Shown here: positions 22,254 through 34,589 of the stretch, piece by piece
How positions within the stretch are numbered: position 1 is the stretch's first letter
How the letters are laid out: every line of letters starts with the position of its first letter
DNA from: Paramecium sonneborni
Taxonomy: Eukaryota > Ciliophora > Oligohymenophorea > Peniculida > Parameciidae
Length of the DNA stretch: 64,000 bases
Assembly (NCBI GenBank): GCA_905182985.1
Contig: CAJJDN010000053.1
Coordinates: forward strand, 3,761-67,760
Reading direction: 5' to 3'
Translations under genes and position numbers: made by a program
Notes under the pieces: model-generated
Databases searched by the model: none
What the model was told of the DNA's origin: nothing
Seen by the model: the letters and a program-made list of their open reading frames with translations, nothing else

Positions 22254-22603
22254 ATGGATCAACTAAATCAAAATTAAAATACACAAAATACCCAAAATCA
22301 AAAACAAATAAAAGAGAAAATCAGGTCTAAAGAATTTCTATAAAATTTAAAAAAAATGACTGAAGTAGAATTACTATTTAAACTTATATCTAATAAATAG
22401 CTAAGATAATAATCTATTCAAAAAATTTATTTTGAAAAATTTGCAAACATTTTATATTTAATATACTCTTTGATGAAAAAGAAATAGATTTTTTAGAAAT
22501 TGGAATTTCCTCTAGATTAGGAATAGAGAATAATTCTTTCAACATTCAAGATTAATAAGATCTTTCTAAAAAAGATGTTTTTAGTAGCATCTTTGAATTT
22601 TGA
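22254..22603 (+). CDS. Small hypothetical protein, frame broken once
   Basis: A frame from ATG 22254 gives a Gln-rich start and KKMTEVELLFKLISNK...YFEKFANIL, then near 22440-22470 the coding-like character moves to another frame (FDEKEIDFLEIGISSR...VFSSIFEF) that stops at 22601-22603. No GT-AG intron of suitable length lies between them. The original frame stays open but only as antisense to the next gene. Either a one-base error or a decayed gene; function unknown. Confidence 0.4.
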
Positions 22604-22689
22604 TGTATTTTGCAATACTTAATCCAATTATATAAAAACCAACTTCATAATTGATAATAATTCTCTTGAATAACCTTATAAACAATATC

Positions 22690-23026
22690 TCAAGATGATT
22701 ATAATACATATTCTTTGTTTTTTATAATCTCCTTTTATCCAATTCTTAAATCTCTTTTGGATAATTTATAACCATGATAACTTAACAATAAAGCAGTGGT
22801 TAAAAAAATACCATTTCTAAATCTAAAATTATAGTATTTTATCAAATTACCTCAATTATTTTGATTTGCTTGACATTGGTATATACATCATAAGTTAACC
22901 TCCAAGTACACCTGAAATATTTGCAACAGCTACCCAAAATATAAATTTCTTTAGACATTATTATTCCAGCTCTTTATGTTTTTATGTACCTTAAGGAGTT
23001 AATTTCACATATAAATTAGAATCCAT
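22690..23026 (-). CDS. Small two-helix membrane protein
   Basis: 102 aa with one 28-nt intron. Two hydrophobic segments are visible: FIFWVAVANISGVLGGQLMM around residues 30-50 and FLTTALLLSYHGY around 70-82, the second followed by a basic stretch (KLSKRDLRIGQKE). No family recognised. It lies just downstream of the amino-acid transporter on the same strand, 51 bp away. Confidence 0.6.
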
Positions 23027-23077
23027 TAATTTTAATTATAAAAAAAAATAATATATTTACAATTTCTATTCCATTTT

Positions 23078-24537
23078 TCAAAGTAGTTGCTTTAAGGATT
23101 ATGCTGTTCCTAAAACTATTGCTAGTATTGAAACAATTAAAATTATTGCATATTGTATAAAAGGCTTAGGTGTTTTAGTGTTTTTGAAATAAATAATGTG
23201 AACTAGTACAGGAAAACAAAACTAATTTATTAAATTATAAGAGTACTTGTAATAAGGATCCAAAAATGCTTCCAATTAAATTCAAAAAATGTGATAAATG
23301 AGGTACTTAATAGGCAATAAAATAAATTATGATCATTAACAGACTTCTAATAATCATTTATAGAAATCTATCTTCAAAAACTTAATCATCTTTTTCCTGT
23401 GCAATAATTTCTTCTATCTTACTAGATTCAACATTTTTAGAGATAGGAGATTCTTCATTTGAATTTTCTTCTATATCATTGAAATTAATTATTTCTACCA
23501 TATTTTTTTAAAACATTTATTCAACAATTTGAACAGCAGGAAAAATTTGAAGTGGAAAGGTTAATAACAAACTAATAGAGTATAATATCAAAGATAACAC
23601 TTCTAAAATAGAGTTCTAATTATAAGTTGAAGAAATACTTCTATACTAAATAATACAATCGACTATGTATCTGCCTAATAAGTAGATGAACTAATTAATG
23701 ATAAAAATATTGAAATCCCAAATGCTGTCAACAAACTCTATGCAGCAACAGATTTAAATTCAAATTTATTTTTCATACTATCTCTAATTGGTAAAACTGT
23801 AAAAATTCCTTCACAACATAGGATAGCTACTCCAACATAATTGAATGTGTCTAATTAATTAATTTTTAATAAATACTTTTAAAATTGATTAAATTAGACA
23901 TATGAAAATTTCCTATTGAGATTCTATCTTAGCAATCATATAATATGATGCAGAAAGAAGCCAAAGCACAATAAAATCCATATTTACTGGTTGAATGGAA
24001 AAAATGAATTTTTCTTACAAATGATAAGGGAATCACTATAACTAATGTAATCAACAGACATTATAATTTAGTCATTTCAATATTTATTTGAAGTAAAGAC
24101 TAAGCCAAAGATTCTGTAAGAAATATCAAATATGCAATGCAAATTCCAATCAATTGTAATATTATGGCAATATCTAAAACTTATGCCCAAAGATATCCCA
24201 AAGTTTATCTTATTATATCAGCATAAAGAATATTGTCAATATTCATATCATCTGCGATTTCAATCATAAAATTGCTGGATCTATAATAATTTTAAGAAAA
24301 TCAATTTACTTTAAACAACTGAAAGCTATAGGGATGAATAAAACAACTGACCATAGTAAGCCTACTTAATAGGTAACAAAAGGAAGTACAATGACTCCTT
24401 AAAGAATCATTAAAACTATATATACCTATTCCTAAATTTGATTTAATAAAATTGAAATAAGCTTGACTTGCTGTAGATTTATGTTATTTAATTGCATGAT
24501 TGAGTTTATTTGAATCCTCAATTTCTCTGATATCCAT
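23078..24537 (-). CDS. Amino acid/auxin permease family (AAAP) transporter
   Basis: 442 aa with five introns (28, 29, 26, 23, 25 nt; the first ends in AAG). The N-terminus has a cytosolic tail, then the conserved first helix NLGIGVIVLPFVTYQVGL. About ten or eleven membrane segments follow, including LDIAIILQLIGICIAYLIF, NYVGVAILCCEGIFTVLP and, near the C-terminus, PHLSHFLNLIGSIFGSLLQ, a hallmark of AAAP/SLC38-36 transporters, then CFPVLVHIIYF. A charged loop of about 50 residues lies between helices 9 and 10. It most likely imports or exports neutral amino acids by proton or sodium coupling at the plasma or a lysosomal membrane; the substrate cannot be told. Confidence 0.88.
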
Positions 24538-24730
24538 TATTCGTTTTTTTATGTTTGAAAATATTCTATAAAATTAAGATTTAATTGGAATAACATACAG
24601 TATAAATAAAACTCTGAATTAACAGAAATTATATTAATTCTTTGATAATAATTTTATTAATTATAAAGCATTTAGAACGATAATTATGATGAATTCTATG
24701 ATAATATATAAATTATTTTTATAAAAAATA

Positions 24731-25486
24731 ATGCAAAATTAATCACTTGATGAAGTGTTAAAATAAAATTAGGAATTGAAAGAATTACTACTTAAATTAA
24801 ATTAAGACAAGTAGATGTTCGAAAAGAAAGTTTAAAGAAAAACATAAGAATTATAAAAATTAAAATAATCTTATGAATTTTTAAGTGATAGGATTTTGAC
24901 TTAAAAACATATATTAGGAAATGTAGAGGTTGATTAAGATTAATTGTTGTAATTAATAGTAGAATAATTGATTACAATGGTTGGTTAAAAATAGGAAGGA
25001 ACATAAAATACTCCTTGTTAAAATGATATTTGTAAAGTAATGTAAGTTTAGCTGCAATAGAATTAAGAATAATAAAAATAAGATTTTTTATATTATTCTA
25101 AAAAGATTAGATAAAATGAAGAATTGTTGTAGGAAATAAAATAAAAATATGAAAATTAAATAAAAGAATTGAATGAACAGAATTAGATTTTAAAACATAA
25201 ATTAGACTTTTTAATAGGCAAAACTGTATATTATCATGAGGCAATATTAGATTTAAATTAATAAGTGAGTGAAGTACATTATTTGAGAATTTCTTTATAA
25301 GAGAATTAAAAGAAAGTGGAAGAGGATTTGATGTCTAAGAGTCAATAAAAAATAGCTTAATTGGAAGTTAGAAACAATTTTCTGATTGATTAAGTAAAGA
25401 GTATGGAGTAAGAATTAGTGATGGTAGAAAAATTAGTAACAAATATTGAACAGTAAACAATGCAGACTAAGAAAAGAGGGAAATGA
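24731..25486 (+). CDS. Coiled-coil protein, 251 aa
   Basis: Intronless, 251 aa. Nearly the whole length is heptad-patterned coiled coil rich in Gln, Glu, Lys and Leu (for example QELKELLLKLNQDK and EELLQEIKQKYENQIKELN). No other domain. Likely structural or cytoskeletal. It ends 126 bp before CFAP57 on the same strand, though nothing shows that the two are functionally linked. Confidence 0.7.
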
Positions 25487-25612
25487 AATTGTATTATTTA
25501 AATTTTCATTACATAATTATTGTAATCATATTATCTTCTGTAATCTTGTAAAGAAATGAAAAGAAGAATATATTGAATAATTAATTATAAAAATAACTAA
25601 GCTAATATTTAT

Positions 25613-28600
25613 ATGGAGGATTAGTGGTTTTTAAATGGAAAAAAAGTGATAAAGCAATAAATGTTATCAAAATCATCACATTAGATAATTAATGGTGTAT
25701 CAATAACATTAGAAGCTTCATTTGGATGTTTATAGAATCCAATAAGAAAGAACTGTATGTTTGTAAATGATGACACTCTTATGTTTATAAGTGGTAAACA
25801 TATAGTGCTCTATGATATTATACGAAAGCGATAAACATATATAATGAAGAGTGCTGAAGATGAAGTGGTCTAGGCATTGAATTTTCATGTTTCTCATGGA
25901 TAGAAATTGTTTATTTCAATAGCTTTTAAATCTACAAGCAAGATTCTTCCGACAGTAAAGGTTTACAACCGAAAAAAGAAGAGATTCTATTAGTGTGTAC
26001 ACTCTCATTTATTACCAAATAGTAATATTCATGAGATTCTATTTATTAACGATGGAAAGGTACAATTTCTAATAATAATTAGCATCTAATATCTTTGTCA
26101 ACATAGGAGGATGGTTATGGAATGAGTTTGTTTGCAGTAAGTAAGGAAGTTTCACTTTCTTATACACTTATCAAATAAAAAATAAATATGTTAGAATAGA
26201 TAAATGATTTAGAATTCTTTCTTATTGGACCATAATTTCTTACATCCTATAAATATTAAGCTGATATAAGTGGCTTAGAAATATAGAATAATTTCATAAA
26301 TATTTTAGAATTATAATAAGATGAAAATATAGTTGGGGTTTGTTTTAATTCTGAAAGGAAATATGCGATTGTAGCAACTAGCAAAAATAATCTTATTATG
26401 ATTAAAGGAGAGAGAAGAGTAGGAAAATTTGAATTATAAACTCAATAAAAAGAATCAAATCATTTATTATGTAATCAATGTATTATATTATCATAGAATA
26501 AATTAATAAGGATAAAAATAAGCCAAGTGAATAAGAAAAATTAGTAAATGTTAGAATATCTACGATTGCAAAAACAAATAAAGGATTCATTATTGGTTTA
26601 ATAGGTAAACCTGCATTGTAAGTATATGAAATAGAATAAAATGGGACAGAATAAGAGCAATATGTTTTAAATTTGGTTGGTACTTATTTTATAAAAGATG
26701 AACATATATATGGTATTCATTAAATTCATTTGGCTACTGATGAGATGTATGCAGCATTAACAGTGATTTATTTTAATCGTTCTGCATATTAAGTAGCATT
26801 AGGTTAACAATAAGTATTAAATAATATTGTTTCATGTGAGTAAATATTGGAGAATTATTAAGGAAAGTTAGAATTGTTTACATTTAATTTGGCAATTGTA
26901 GAAGCTTTGAAATCTGTTTAAAAAGATCCATTTGAACCATTATTTGAGAAGGGTGTTCATAAAGGTACAATATTTAATATTGCTACTACTCCTATGAGAT
27001 CAATAATAGCATCAGTATGTGATGATAAGAATATTAAATTTTGGGATTATTCAAATGATTTTAAAGAGATGTTCTCACATTAATTTCATGAGACTCCATT
27101 ATCAGTAGCTATTCATCCATTAAGTTATTAATGTGCAATTGGATTTAAGGATGGGTAATTAAATTAATATAATAATCTAATAGTCTTCGATTCTACTTTA
27201 TATTGGATGATGATCTTAAATTAGTTCATAATGAGACTACTAAAGTTTGTAATGCTCTTACTTATAGTGAAGGTGGACATATATTGGCTGCAGCTAATGG
27301 AAATTAAATTTAATTGTATAATCCATTAACTTATAAAATGATAAGTGCATTACCTAATCATTAAACAAATCTTAAGGATCTATTATTTATAGATAGAGTA
27401 ATCAAATTGTTTAATATAATAGGATAATCTATTGATTTCTTAATGTCAATTTGGTATTTTATATGTTTGGAATTTATTATCTGGAGAAAGAATATTGGAA
27501 CATGCTCAGAAATAGAATAAATATCAAAGTTTGTGTTATGATTTTGAATATGATCTTGTTATTGGAGTTTCTGATTAAAAATTAAAGGTTTATCATGAAA
27601 AAGGATAGAACTTAGCATTAGAAGTGGATACATCTCCTACATAATTTAGTGCCATATGTATTAGTCATAGATATAATGCTATATTCTTTGGAACTACTCA
27701 AGGATCAATTAGAGTTTACTCATATCCATTTTATCATTTTAATCCTAAAATGATGGAATCTATTGAAATTCCTGTTCATTAATTAGCTGTTACTGCTATT
27801 AAAATATCTCCTGATAATAGTTATTTAATAAGTTCATCAATTGATGGAAGCATTTTCTTTAGTAAAATCAAATAATTTATTAATGGTGAAGAAGTAATCA
27901 TTTTTAATTCATTTAGATTACATAATTAGATTTAATTGCCAGAGGTGATATTGAAAATAAGATTACTAATACTTTTGCTCTTAATAGTTTATGTTTATGT
28001 TCAACTACTGCTTAAGAAATAAGATAAGAGTAGTTGAAAGAATTAGAATATAGATTATAAAATTTCAAGAGTGATATTGATGATGCTAAAGAAGTTTAAT
28101 TGAATAATAATGATTATAAACTTAAGAAAATACGTGAAGAACATTCAAAAGATATTCAAAAAGTTTAAGATTCATTATCTCAAACAATTTAATAATCAGA
28201 TGCTAAAAATAATAAGATTAAAGAAGATAAAAAGAATTTAATTGCAACTTCTAAAAAGATGATTGAGGAGATGAATGAATAAAATTCAAAGAAATTATTA
28301 TCAATTTATGATATAAGAGATAAATTAAATGAAAAGTTATAAAACATAATTAAATAATAAGATGAAGAAAGACGATAAGTTAATTCAGAATATTAATAAT
28401 CCATTTCTTAAGTTGATGATGAATATTGTTAAAAATATTAAGACTTATTCACTAGATTTAGTTAAGCCATGTCTAATATGAAATTAGATTAGAGGAAATT
28501 CAAAGAAGTTTTATAATAAAGTGAGAAAGATTATGAAACTTTTTATAAAGAATCTCAATAATCTTTAAAAGCCAAATTAGAAGAGTATAATACATAAACA

Positions 28601-29715
28601 GAAATTTTGAGATCTAGTATTTCTAGATTTAAAAAAGAAATTGTTAGATATCAAAATAGAAAAGAAATTTTACATAATTTAAAAAAAGGTATAGAAATTA
28701 AATAAATTATATAGAAACTTAGGAATCTTTATAAAGTTTAGAATAAGAATCAAAAGGGTATGAAGAAAAGCATAAAATGATGTTGGCGGATTTAAGAGAG
28801 AAAGAGAAGCTTATAAATTAAAGAGAATAATAAATAAAAGACTTTAGAATGAAGAATGTTCATTTATAAAATTTTTAAAAAGTTTATGATTATAGAGTCA
28901 ATACATTAAAAGATGAGAGAGAACCTTTGATGGATCATCTAAAAAATATGGAAGTAAAGAATGTTAATTAATTATTTTAGAAACATGTTAAGAATCTTTA
29001 TAATGAATTAATAGAAGAATCAGGATTAAAGTAATCTCGAATTGAAGAAGAAAGGAAATTAATTACAGATTTAAACATATTTAAAAATTAACTCAAATCT
29101 GCCTTAACTGTTTTATCATTATCCAAACGAAATATGGATAATTTCAAATCCTCTATTTAAACTTTAATTAATAGTGACACAGGAGATTGGCCAGAAAAAT
29201 TGGAAGAATTGTATCATATGGTCGAAAAGGAAAATACAAAAGCAATTACTATAAAAAATCCTGTCTTTTAAGAAACTTTAAAGGATATGTAAAAGGATCC
29301 TTTATAATAACAAATTGATCAAAGCTAACAAAATGCTATTTATAAAGCATTGTCAAGTCAAAAACAATATTTATAATAAAGTCTTTCTGAAGTTGAGGCA
29401 TCTGTAAAATATCAACTTGGTCAAAGAGAAGTTGCTTATGATACTATTCAAGATTAAAATAAGCATTTAATAAAATAATGCAAAGAATTGAGAGAGAAGA
29501 AATAAGAATTGAAATCATAATTAGATAGTATGAATAAGGAATATAGAGAGAAGAAAAGGGAATTGAATAGTTAGGGTATTGAAATTCCAGAAGAAAATGA
29601 AGATGATAATTAATTTGCAAAGACATATGCTACAACTTTTACTTCTATCACAAGAACTCCAGGAACAAAGTCTTAATAAAATTTTAGAACTAAAGTTATT
29701 AGAAATTTAGGATGA
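25613..29715 (+). CDS. CFAP57: CFAP57 (WDR65), ciliary WD40/coiled-coil protein
   Basis: 1316 aa after six introns of 23-29 nt. The first 760 residues are WD40 repeats (IKFWDYSNDF, VWNLLSGERIL, FGTTQGSIRVYSYPF, LISSSIDGSIFF). The remaining 550 are coiled coil, with the CFAP57-type region DFRMKNVHLQNFQKVYDYRV and DEREPLMDHLKNMEVKN near the middle of the coil. CFAP57 is an axonemal adaptor of inner-arm dynein assembly in motile cilia, found in nearly all ciliated eukaryotes. Length agrees with the human protein (about 1250 aa). The C-terminus adds a short Thr/Ser-rich tail. Ciliates usually have several paralogues; which one this is I cannot say. Confidence 0.87.
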
Positions 29716-29770
29716 TTATTATAAAATCTTAATTATTTATTTAATCTAAATAATACTCTATTACATCTAA

Positions 29771-31363
29771 ATGGATTCTGACGATTACAGATCATCATAT
29801 AAGACTCTTTAAATGAATTTTATAAAGAATTCATAAATTTAATTTCATAAAGTAGAAGACAGATTCAAAAATGAAAAGTCTGAACCATATTATTTAATAA
29901 GAATAACCAATTACAAATTCTTTTAGAATAAAAAACATGCCAAATCTATGCTTAACTTGAAATTATTTAATATACTCTCACCAAAGGAAATATTAATTAA
30001 TAATGAGGAAATTTTGATTATAACAAAGGATTGGTCACAATATCGTTTGACTGAATAAATTTTACATAAATAAAATCCAAAAGTTATTCGTAACATAATA
30101 CTATAATTGGCTCTAAGTAATAAATTATCTATAACTTAGCCTTAAATGAATTAAGTTTAAAAAACATTACGTGGAATCTTTACTCAATATAATAATTATA
30201 TTTGATACAAGAGTGTACTTTTTTATAGCTTGTAGATCTAGATGATAATCACTTTTCGATGAATATTACAAATCTTGAAATATTTAAAAATTTCGCATCT
30301 AGATATTTTCAATAATACCAATAAATCATATAATTAGATAATTTTGAAAAAATTATTAAATCTTTATTATCCTAAGATTAAGGATATCAAATAAATTAAT
30401 AAAATCACTTTGTATTACTTAATTTCTTTTAAGTTCCATAAATAAAATATGGATTAGAGGATGTTTATACAATTGAATTTGAAACACCAAAAGTTTTTGA
30501 AATTGTTTATGGAATTAAAGCAAAATCTGTATAATACAAATGCTTTGATCAATTTAGATTCCCTAAATAATTATTATTAGAGTATTAAAATAGATAAATT
30601 GAGATTTCAGAAGAAATGTCTGATTGCTCAAATATTGTTAAATGTTTATCTTATTTAAAAATCTTTGATTAAGTGTTTTTTTTTGAGTAACGATTAACAA
30701 TGAACATTTCAATGGCTTCATAACTACTTAATAAATAAAAAATCGATAATATAAAATATCAAAGGATAGCTTATAATGCTATAAAACAAATTATGAATGG
30801 TAAACTATAAATTATATATATTCAAGGAATTTCCGAATTTCACTCAAAAGGTTTTATGCACAGAAACATCTCTCCATAAACTATATATTTAGATAATGAA
30901 GATTTAGAAAAAGCAAACTTTTATATTGGAGATTGTGAAAAAGCTAAATTTGATGATTAAGGTTGTCTAGGAACTTAATAATGTGATATATATTCATATC
31001 TTCCTCCAGAAAGCATGGAAGAATTCACAATGAAATCTGATCTTTATTCATTTGGATTAGTTTCTTTACTAATATTAAATAGAGGAATTCCTTTATTTTA
31101 ATTTGGCTTTTTAGATGAGACTGAAAAAAAGAAATATTTTAGCTAGGATTATATCTCTTAAAAACTTTTAGAGAATAATTTAAACTATAAACCTGATCTA
31201 ATTCAATTAATTTCATAGTGTCTATCCGAAAAGCAAGAAGATCGTCCTGATACTTTAAAAGTTTCCAAAAAAATATCAGCAATATTTAGGAATGAAAAAA
31301 TCAAAATTATGTATATATATATTTTATTATTTTAGGTAATCTGCAGACTTTTCATCGAAATGA
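29771..31363 (+). CDS. Degenerate protein kinase, possibly two pseudokinase units
   Basis: 505 aa with introns of 23, 27 (ending AAG) and 25 nt. The C-terminal half is a clear kinase C-lobe, but catalytic motifs are altered: HRNISPQTIYL replaces HRDxKPxN, GDCEKAKF replaces DFG, and LPPES replaces APE, while SDLYSFGLVSL keeps the helix F pattern. The first 150 residues carry a weaker second match (IRNIILQLALTLNELSLKNI, then YLIQ), resembling another C-lobe stripped of motifs, so the protein may contain two pseudokinase units. An active kinase is unlikely. The end was fixed at TGA 31361-31363 by splicing the last intron in phase. Confidence 0.7.
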
Positions 31364-31512
31364 TTTTGAGTTTATGCAAATTATTATCAATTATCTAATC
31401 AATTAAAGCTTATAATAAACAATTACAATGACGTATTTCTCTTTTCATGAAGATATTTAATCAAAACAAAAAAATCTTATTTTCATATAAATTTATATAA
31501 GCAATATAATAA

Positions 31513-31747
31513 ATGGGTTGTGCTGCATCTAAAAAGTGTATAAAGAAAGCATCATTTGATGATTACACTCATAAACTTGATTCAGATGATCAAACCAATT
31601 TAGGTATGATTGCATTCAAAAGCCTTGAGAAGAAACATATGGTAATTAACCTAGAGATGTTATCAAGTATGACTTATTTATATATAAATAGAAACTTGTT
31701 CCCCTGAACATAAGTGTAAATTTGGTGAAATTGTAGAAGACATTTGA
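31513..31747 (+). CDS. Small dually acylated protein (MGC N-terminus)
   Basis: 69 aa with one 25-nt intron. The N-terminus MGCAASKKCIKKAS is a textbook signal for N-myristoylation at Gly2 with palmitoylation at Cys3 and flanking basic residues, so the protein should be membrane-bound from the cytosolic side. The rest is short and hydrophilic, ending CSPEHKCKFGEIVEDI. No further domain. An open antisense frame covers part of it, but the acylation motif favours this strand. Confidence 0.6.
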
Positions 31748-32141
31748 AATGACTAAATTATACTCAACTGATTATTATTATTCATCTTCACTACATATAT
31801 AAATGTTGTAATTTGTATTTTATGATTCAAAAAAGATATTATGACTAATTATTATTGTTTGTCATACTTCTCTAATAAAATTATTTGTAAATAACTACAT
31901 TCAATTATATTAATTTCAAAATTCATCATAACAAGAATTACTTTTTCTTAATTAAACAAAGATTTTTTGAACCAATTTGTTCTTCTTATTCTATATATAT
32001 AAAATAAGTATTTTTTTAATTTCATGAAATATATTATAATCAAAAGAAAACCAGTTTTACTTGTAAAGTTGATTGCAATTACTTCTCCTTATTATCAAAA
32101 GTAATACGATAAGAAATTTTTATAAAAATTATTATTTATAA
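31748..32141. other. 394-bp spacer with an open antisense frame only
   Basis: Very AT-rich. A minus-strand frame beginning at an ATG near 32025 is free of TGA for about 150 codons and runs back into the small acylated gene. Its composition is protein-like in places (EKYDKQQQLVIISFLNH), but no intron or family supports it. Otherwise nothing is visible beyond presumed 3' and 5' untranslated sequence. Confidence 0.4.
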
Positions 32142-33153
32142 ATGATTAATATCAATTATGAGAGAGCAAATAAATGGATGAAAGCTTTAGGGTATTTACC
32201 TTCTGACAAAAGCAATTATAAGCAACATTTTGATGAAATGGAATAAAAATACAATTAACTAATAAAAGATTTCACAATGTCTAATGAAAAACTAATTGTA
32301 GAATAATTAAAAAAGTTTTCGTAAGAGAATTAAACATTAAGTAATTAAGAATATGAAGAAGAAAAAGTAAAAATCGTTTCAAAATATATGAGCTTTGAAG
32401 TTTATCAATAAAATGAGCATTTTTAAAAATTGATTTAAATAGATTCTGAGTAAATTATTTTAACAATTAATAGTCGGATTTTAACAAATTTAAAATTTTT
32501 AAATAACCCTTATTATCAACATATAGAATAATTTTTTTATGTAAATAATTTTGGTATGTAATTTGATACAAAAGAGGAATCTACTACAACATATTTAGAT
32601 GTAATGAAGAGAATTTTGTATATTTATTGTAGATTGCATCCAAATATTGGATATATTGTAATAAATGTTAAAAATTATTTTTTAGTCAGGAATGAATTAT
32701 CTCTTAGCTCCTATATTGAGAGTAATATAAAAAGAAGCAGATTGTTTTTTTTGTTTTGAAAGATTAATGGAGAGATAATAATAATATTTCTCATAATATG
32801 ATAATTAAAAAGCAATAGCTGAAACTATGAAAAGATTTGATGAAATGATATAAAAGTAAGAACCATAATTGGAATAGTATATGAATGGAATTGGAGTTAA
32901 TATATCAATGTTTTTTGTTAGATGGTTTATAACTTTATTCACTAGTGATTTAGATATTGATATAGTTATTTAATTATGGGATAATATGTTATGGAAAGAT
33001 TATTAAGAATATTAATTTGAAATAATAATTGAAGTATTAAGAAGAATGAAGAAAAAGATTTTAAAATCAAATTTTGATTAATTTGTTTAACTAATATAAG
33101 AAAAAAATGAAAATGGGGTGAAGAAAATAATAAATTCAATTTTGAATAAATGA
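32142..33153 (+). CDS. TBC (Rab-GAP) domain protein, divergent
   Basis: 327 aa with one 28-nt intron. Residues about 150-290 form a TBC domain: YLDVMKRILYIYCRLHPNIG, then SGMNYLLAPILRVIQ (normally YVQGMNxLxAPL), FFVRWFITLFTSDLDIDIVI and LWDNMLWKDYQEY. TBC proteins accelerate GTP hydrolysis by Rab GTPases using an Arg finger (IxxDxxR) and a Gln finger (YxQ). Here the arginine-finger motif is not apparent and the YxQ glutamine is replaced in YIS, so catalytic activity is doubtful; it may act as a non-catalytic Rab binder. Confidence 0.75.
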
Positions 33154-33243
33154 ATATTTGTGTTATAAATTTTAATCAATGATTGAAAAAAAAAAATAAG
33201 TTTAATAAAGAATGATTGTAGAAATTATAATTAAAAATAAAGT

Positions 33244-34558
33244 ATGGAGATAGCGAAAAAGTTGAAATTATAATCTTAAAGATTTTATGAGAAGGAAATG
33301 AGTACAAAAGTATAAGAATAAGTGGAAGAAATTAAACAAAAGGATAGAGGACATTTAAGATTGAAAGAATGGACAAAGAGAAATCATTATGAAAAAAAGA
33401 TGAAAGATTTAAGAAAATAATATGAGAAGTAAAATATAATATGATTTTATAGGTATTTTACAATAAAAAGAGTAGATGGAAGATCACTCACAAGTGAGTA
33501 ATTTGTGAATTAATTTGAGATTCCTGATATTCCGTGTATAATAGGAAATACAGTGGATGATTGGAATATTGATAAGTATTGGACATTTGAAAAATTGTAT
33601 CAATTATATAAGGAAACATCGTTTAAGGTAGGAGAAGATGATAAAGGGAAGAAATTGAGAATGGCATTTAAAGATTTCCTTGAATATCTTGTATATAATA
33701 AAGATGATTCTCCTTTATATTTATTTGAGAGGTATAAAATAATGAATAAGAAATAGTTCATTAGAAGATATGAAAGATGGAGGTGCTGATCTAATTAATA
33801 GATTTAAATAACATAAATATTTTAAGGAAGATCTTTTGGCATTGGTGGGAGAGAAACATCGTCCACCATATAGATGGTTTTTAGTAGGGTAGTTTATGTT
33901 AATGTTAATAGTATATTATAGACCTTAAAGATCAGGTACTACTGTTCATATAGATCCTTTGATGACAAGTGCATGGAATACTTCATTACAAGGTCATAAA
34001 CTTTGGGTTCTTTTTCCACCTGATATTCCAAAATGTGTAGTAAAAGCAAAAGGATTAGCTGCAAAAAGAATAATAGATCCAGTAGATTTAGATGAATCAA
34101 TTGATTATTTTCTATATGCATTACCTAAATTAATAGAGTAAGAAGGAGCAGATAATTTAAAAATTATTATGGGTATATAAGGTCCTGGAGATACGATATT
34201 TGTACCTGGTGGATGGTGGCATGCAGTTTTAAATTTAGATAATACTATTGCTTTAACTCAAAACTTTATGTCAATAAATAATTTTGATAAAACATGGAGG
34301 TATAGAATACTATATTAACATAAAAGATCGGTGAGAGATGAGAGACCCAAGTTTAGTAAGCGTTTAATACAAGTATTTAAAGAAAAAAGGTCTGATTTGT
34401 ATGAAAGAGCACTTAAATTAGATGAAATCGACAAGAACCAATTTAGAGTGTTAAGTCAAGCCAATCCATTAAGTTCCGATGAAGTTACTGGTAGTTCATC
34501 TAGTAGTTCTAGTAGTTCGTCTAGTAGTTCCAGTTCCGATAATGATGATGATAATTGA
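33244..34558 (+). CDS. JMJD6: JMJD6-like JmjC dioxygenase
   Basis: 410 aa with introns of 24, 25 and 33 nt. This Fe(II)/2-oxoglutarate oxygenase hydroxylates lysines in splicing factors in animals and has a debated arginine-demethylase role. The core closely follows animal JMJD6: [11 protein letters not shown], then [19 protein letters not shown] (with the HxD iron ligands), [30 protein letters not shown] (third ligand His) and ALTQNF. The C-terminus has a tract of about 17 serines followed by acidic residues, like the poly-Ser region of human JMJD6. All metal ligands are present. It is probably nuclear and active. Confidence 0.92.
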
Positions 34559-34589
34559 TTAAGTGTATATTCAAATTAATAATTTTAAA

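Noticed and set aside
31600..32025. Long minus-strand open frame antisense to the small acylated protein
   Set aside because: A run of about 150 codons without TGA is not rare here, no intron or homologue supports it, and the plus strand has a convincing MGC acylation start and a canonical intron.
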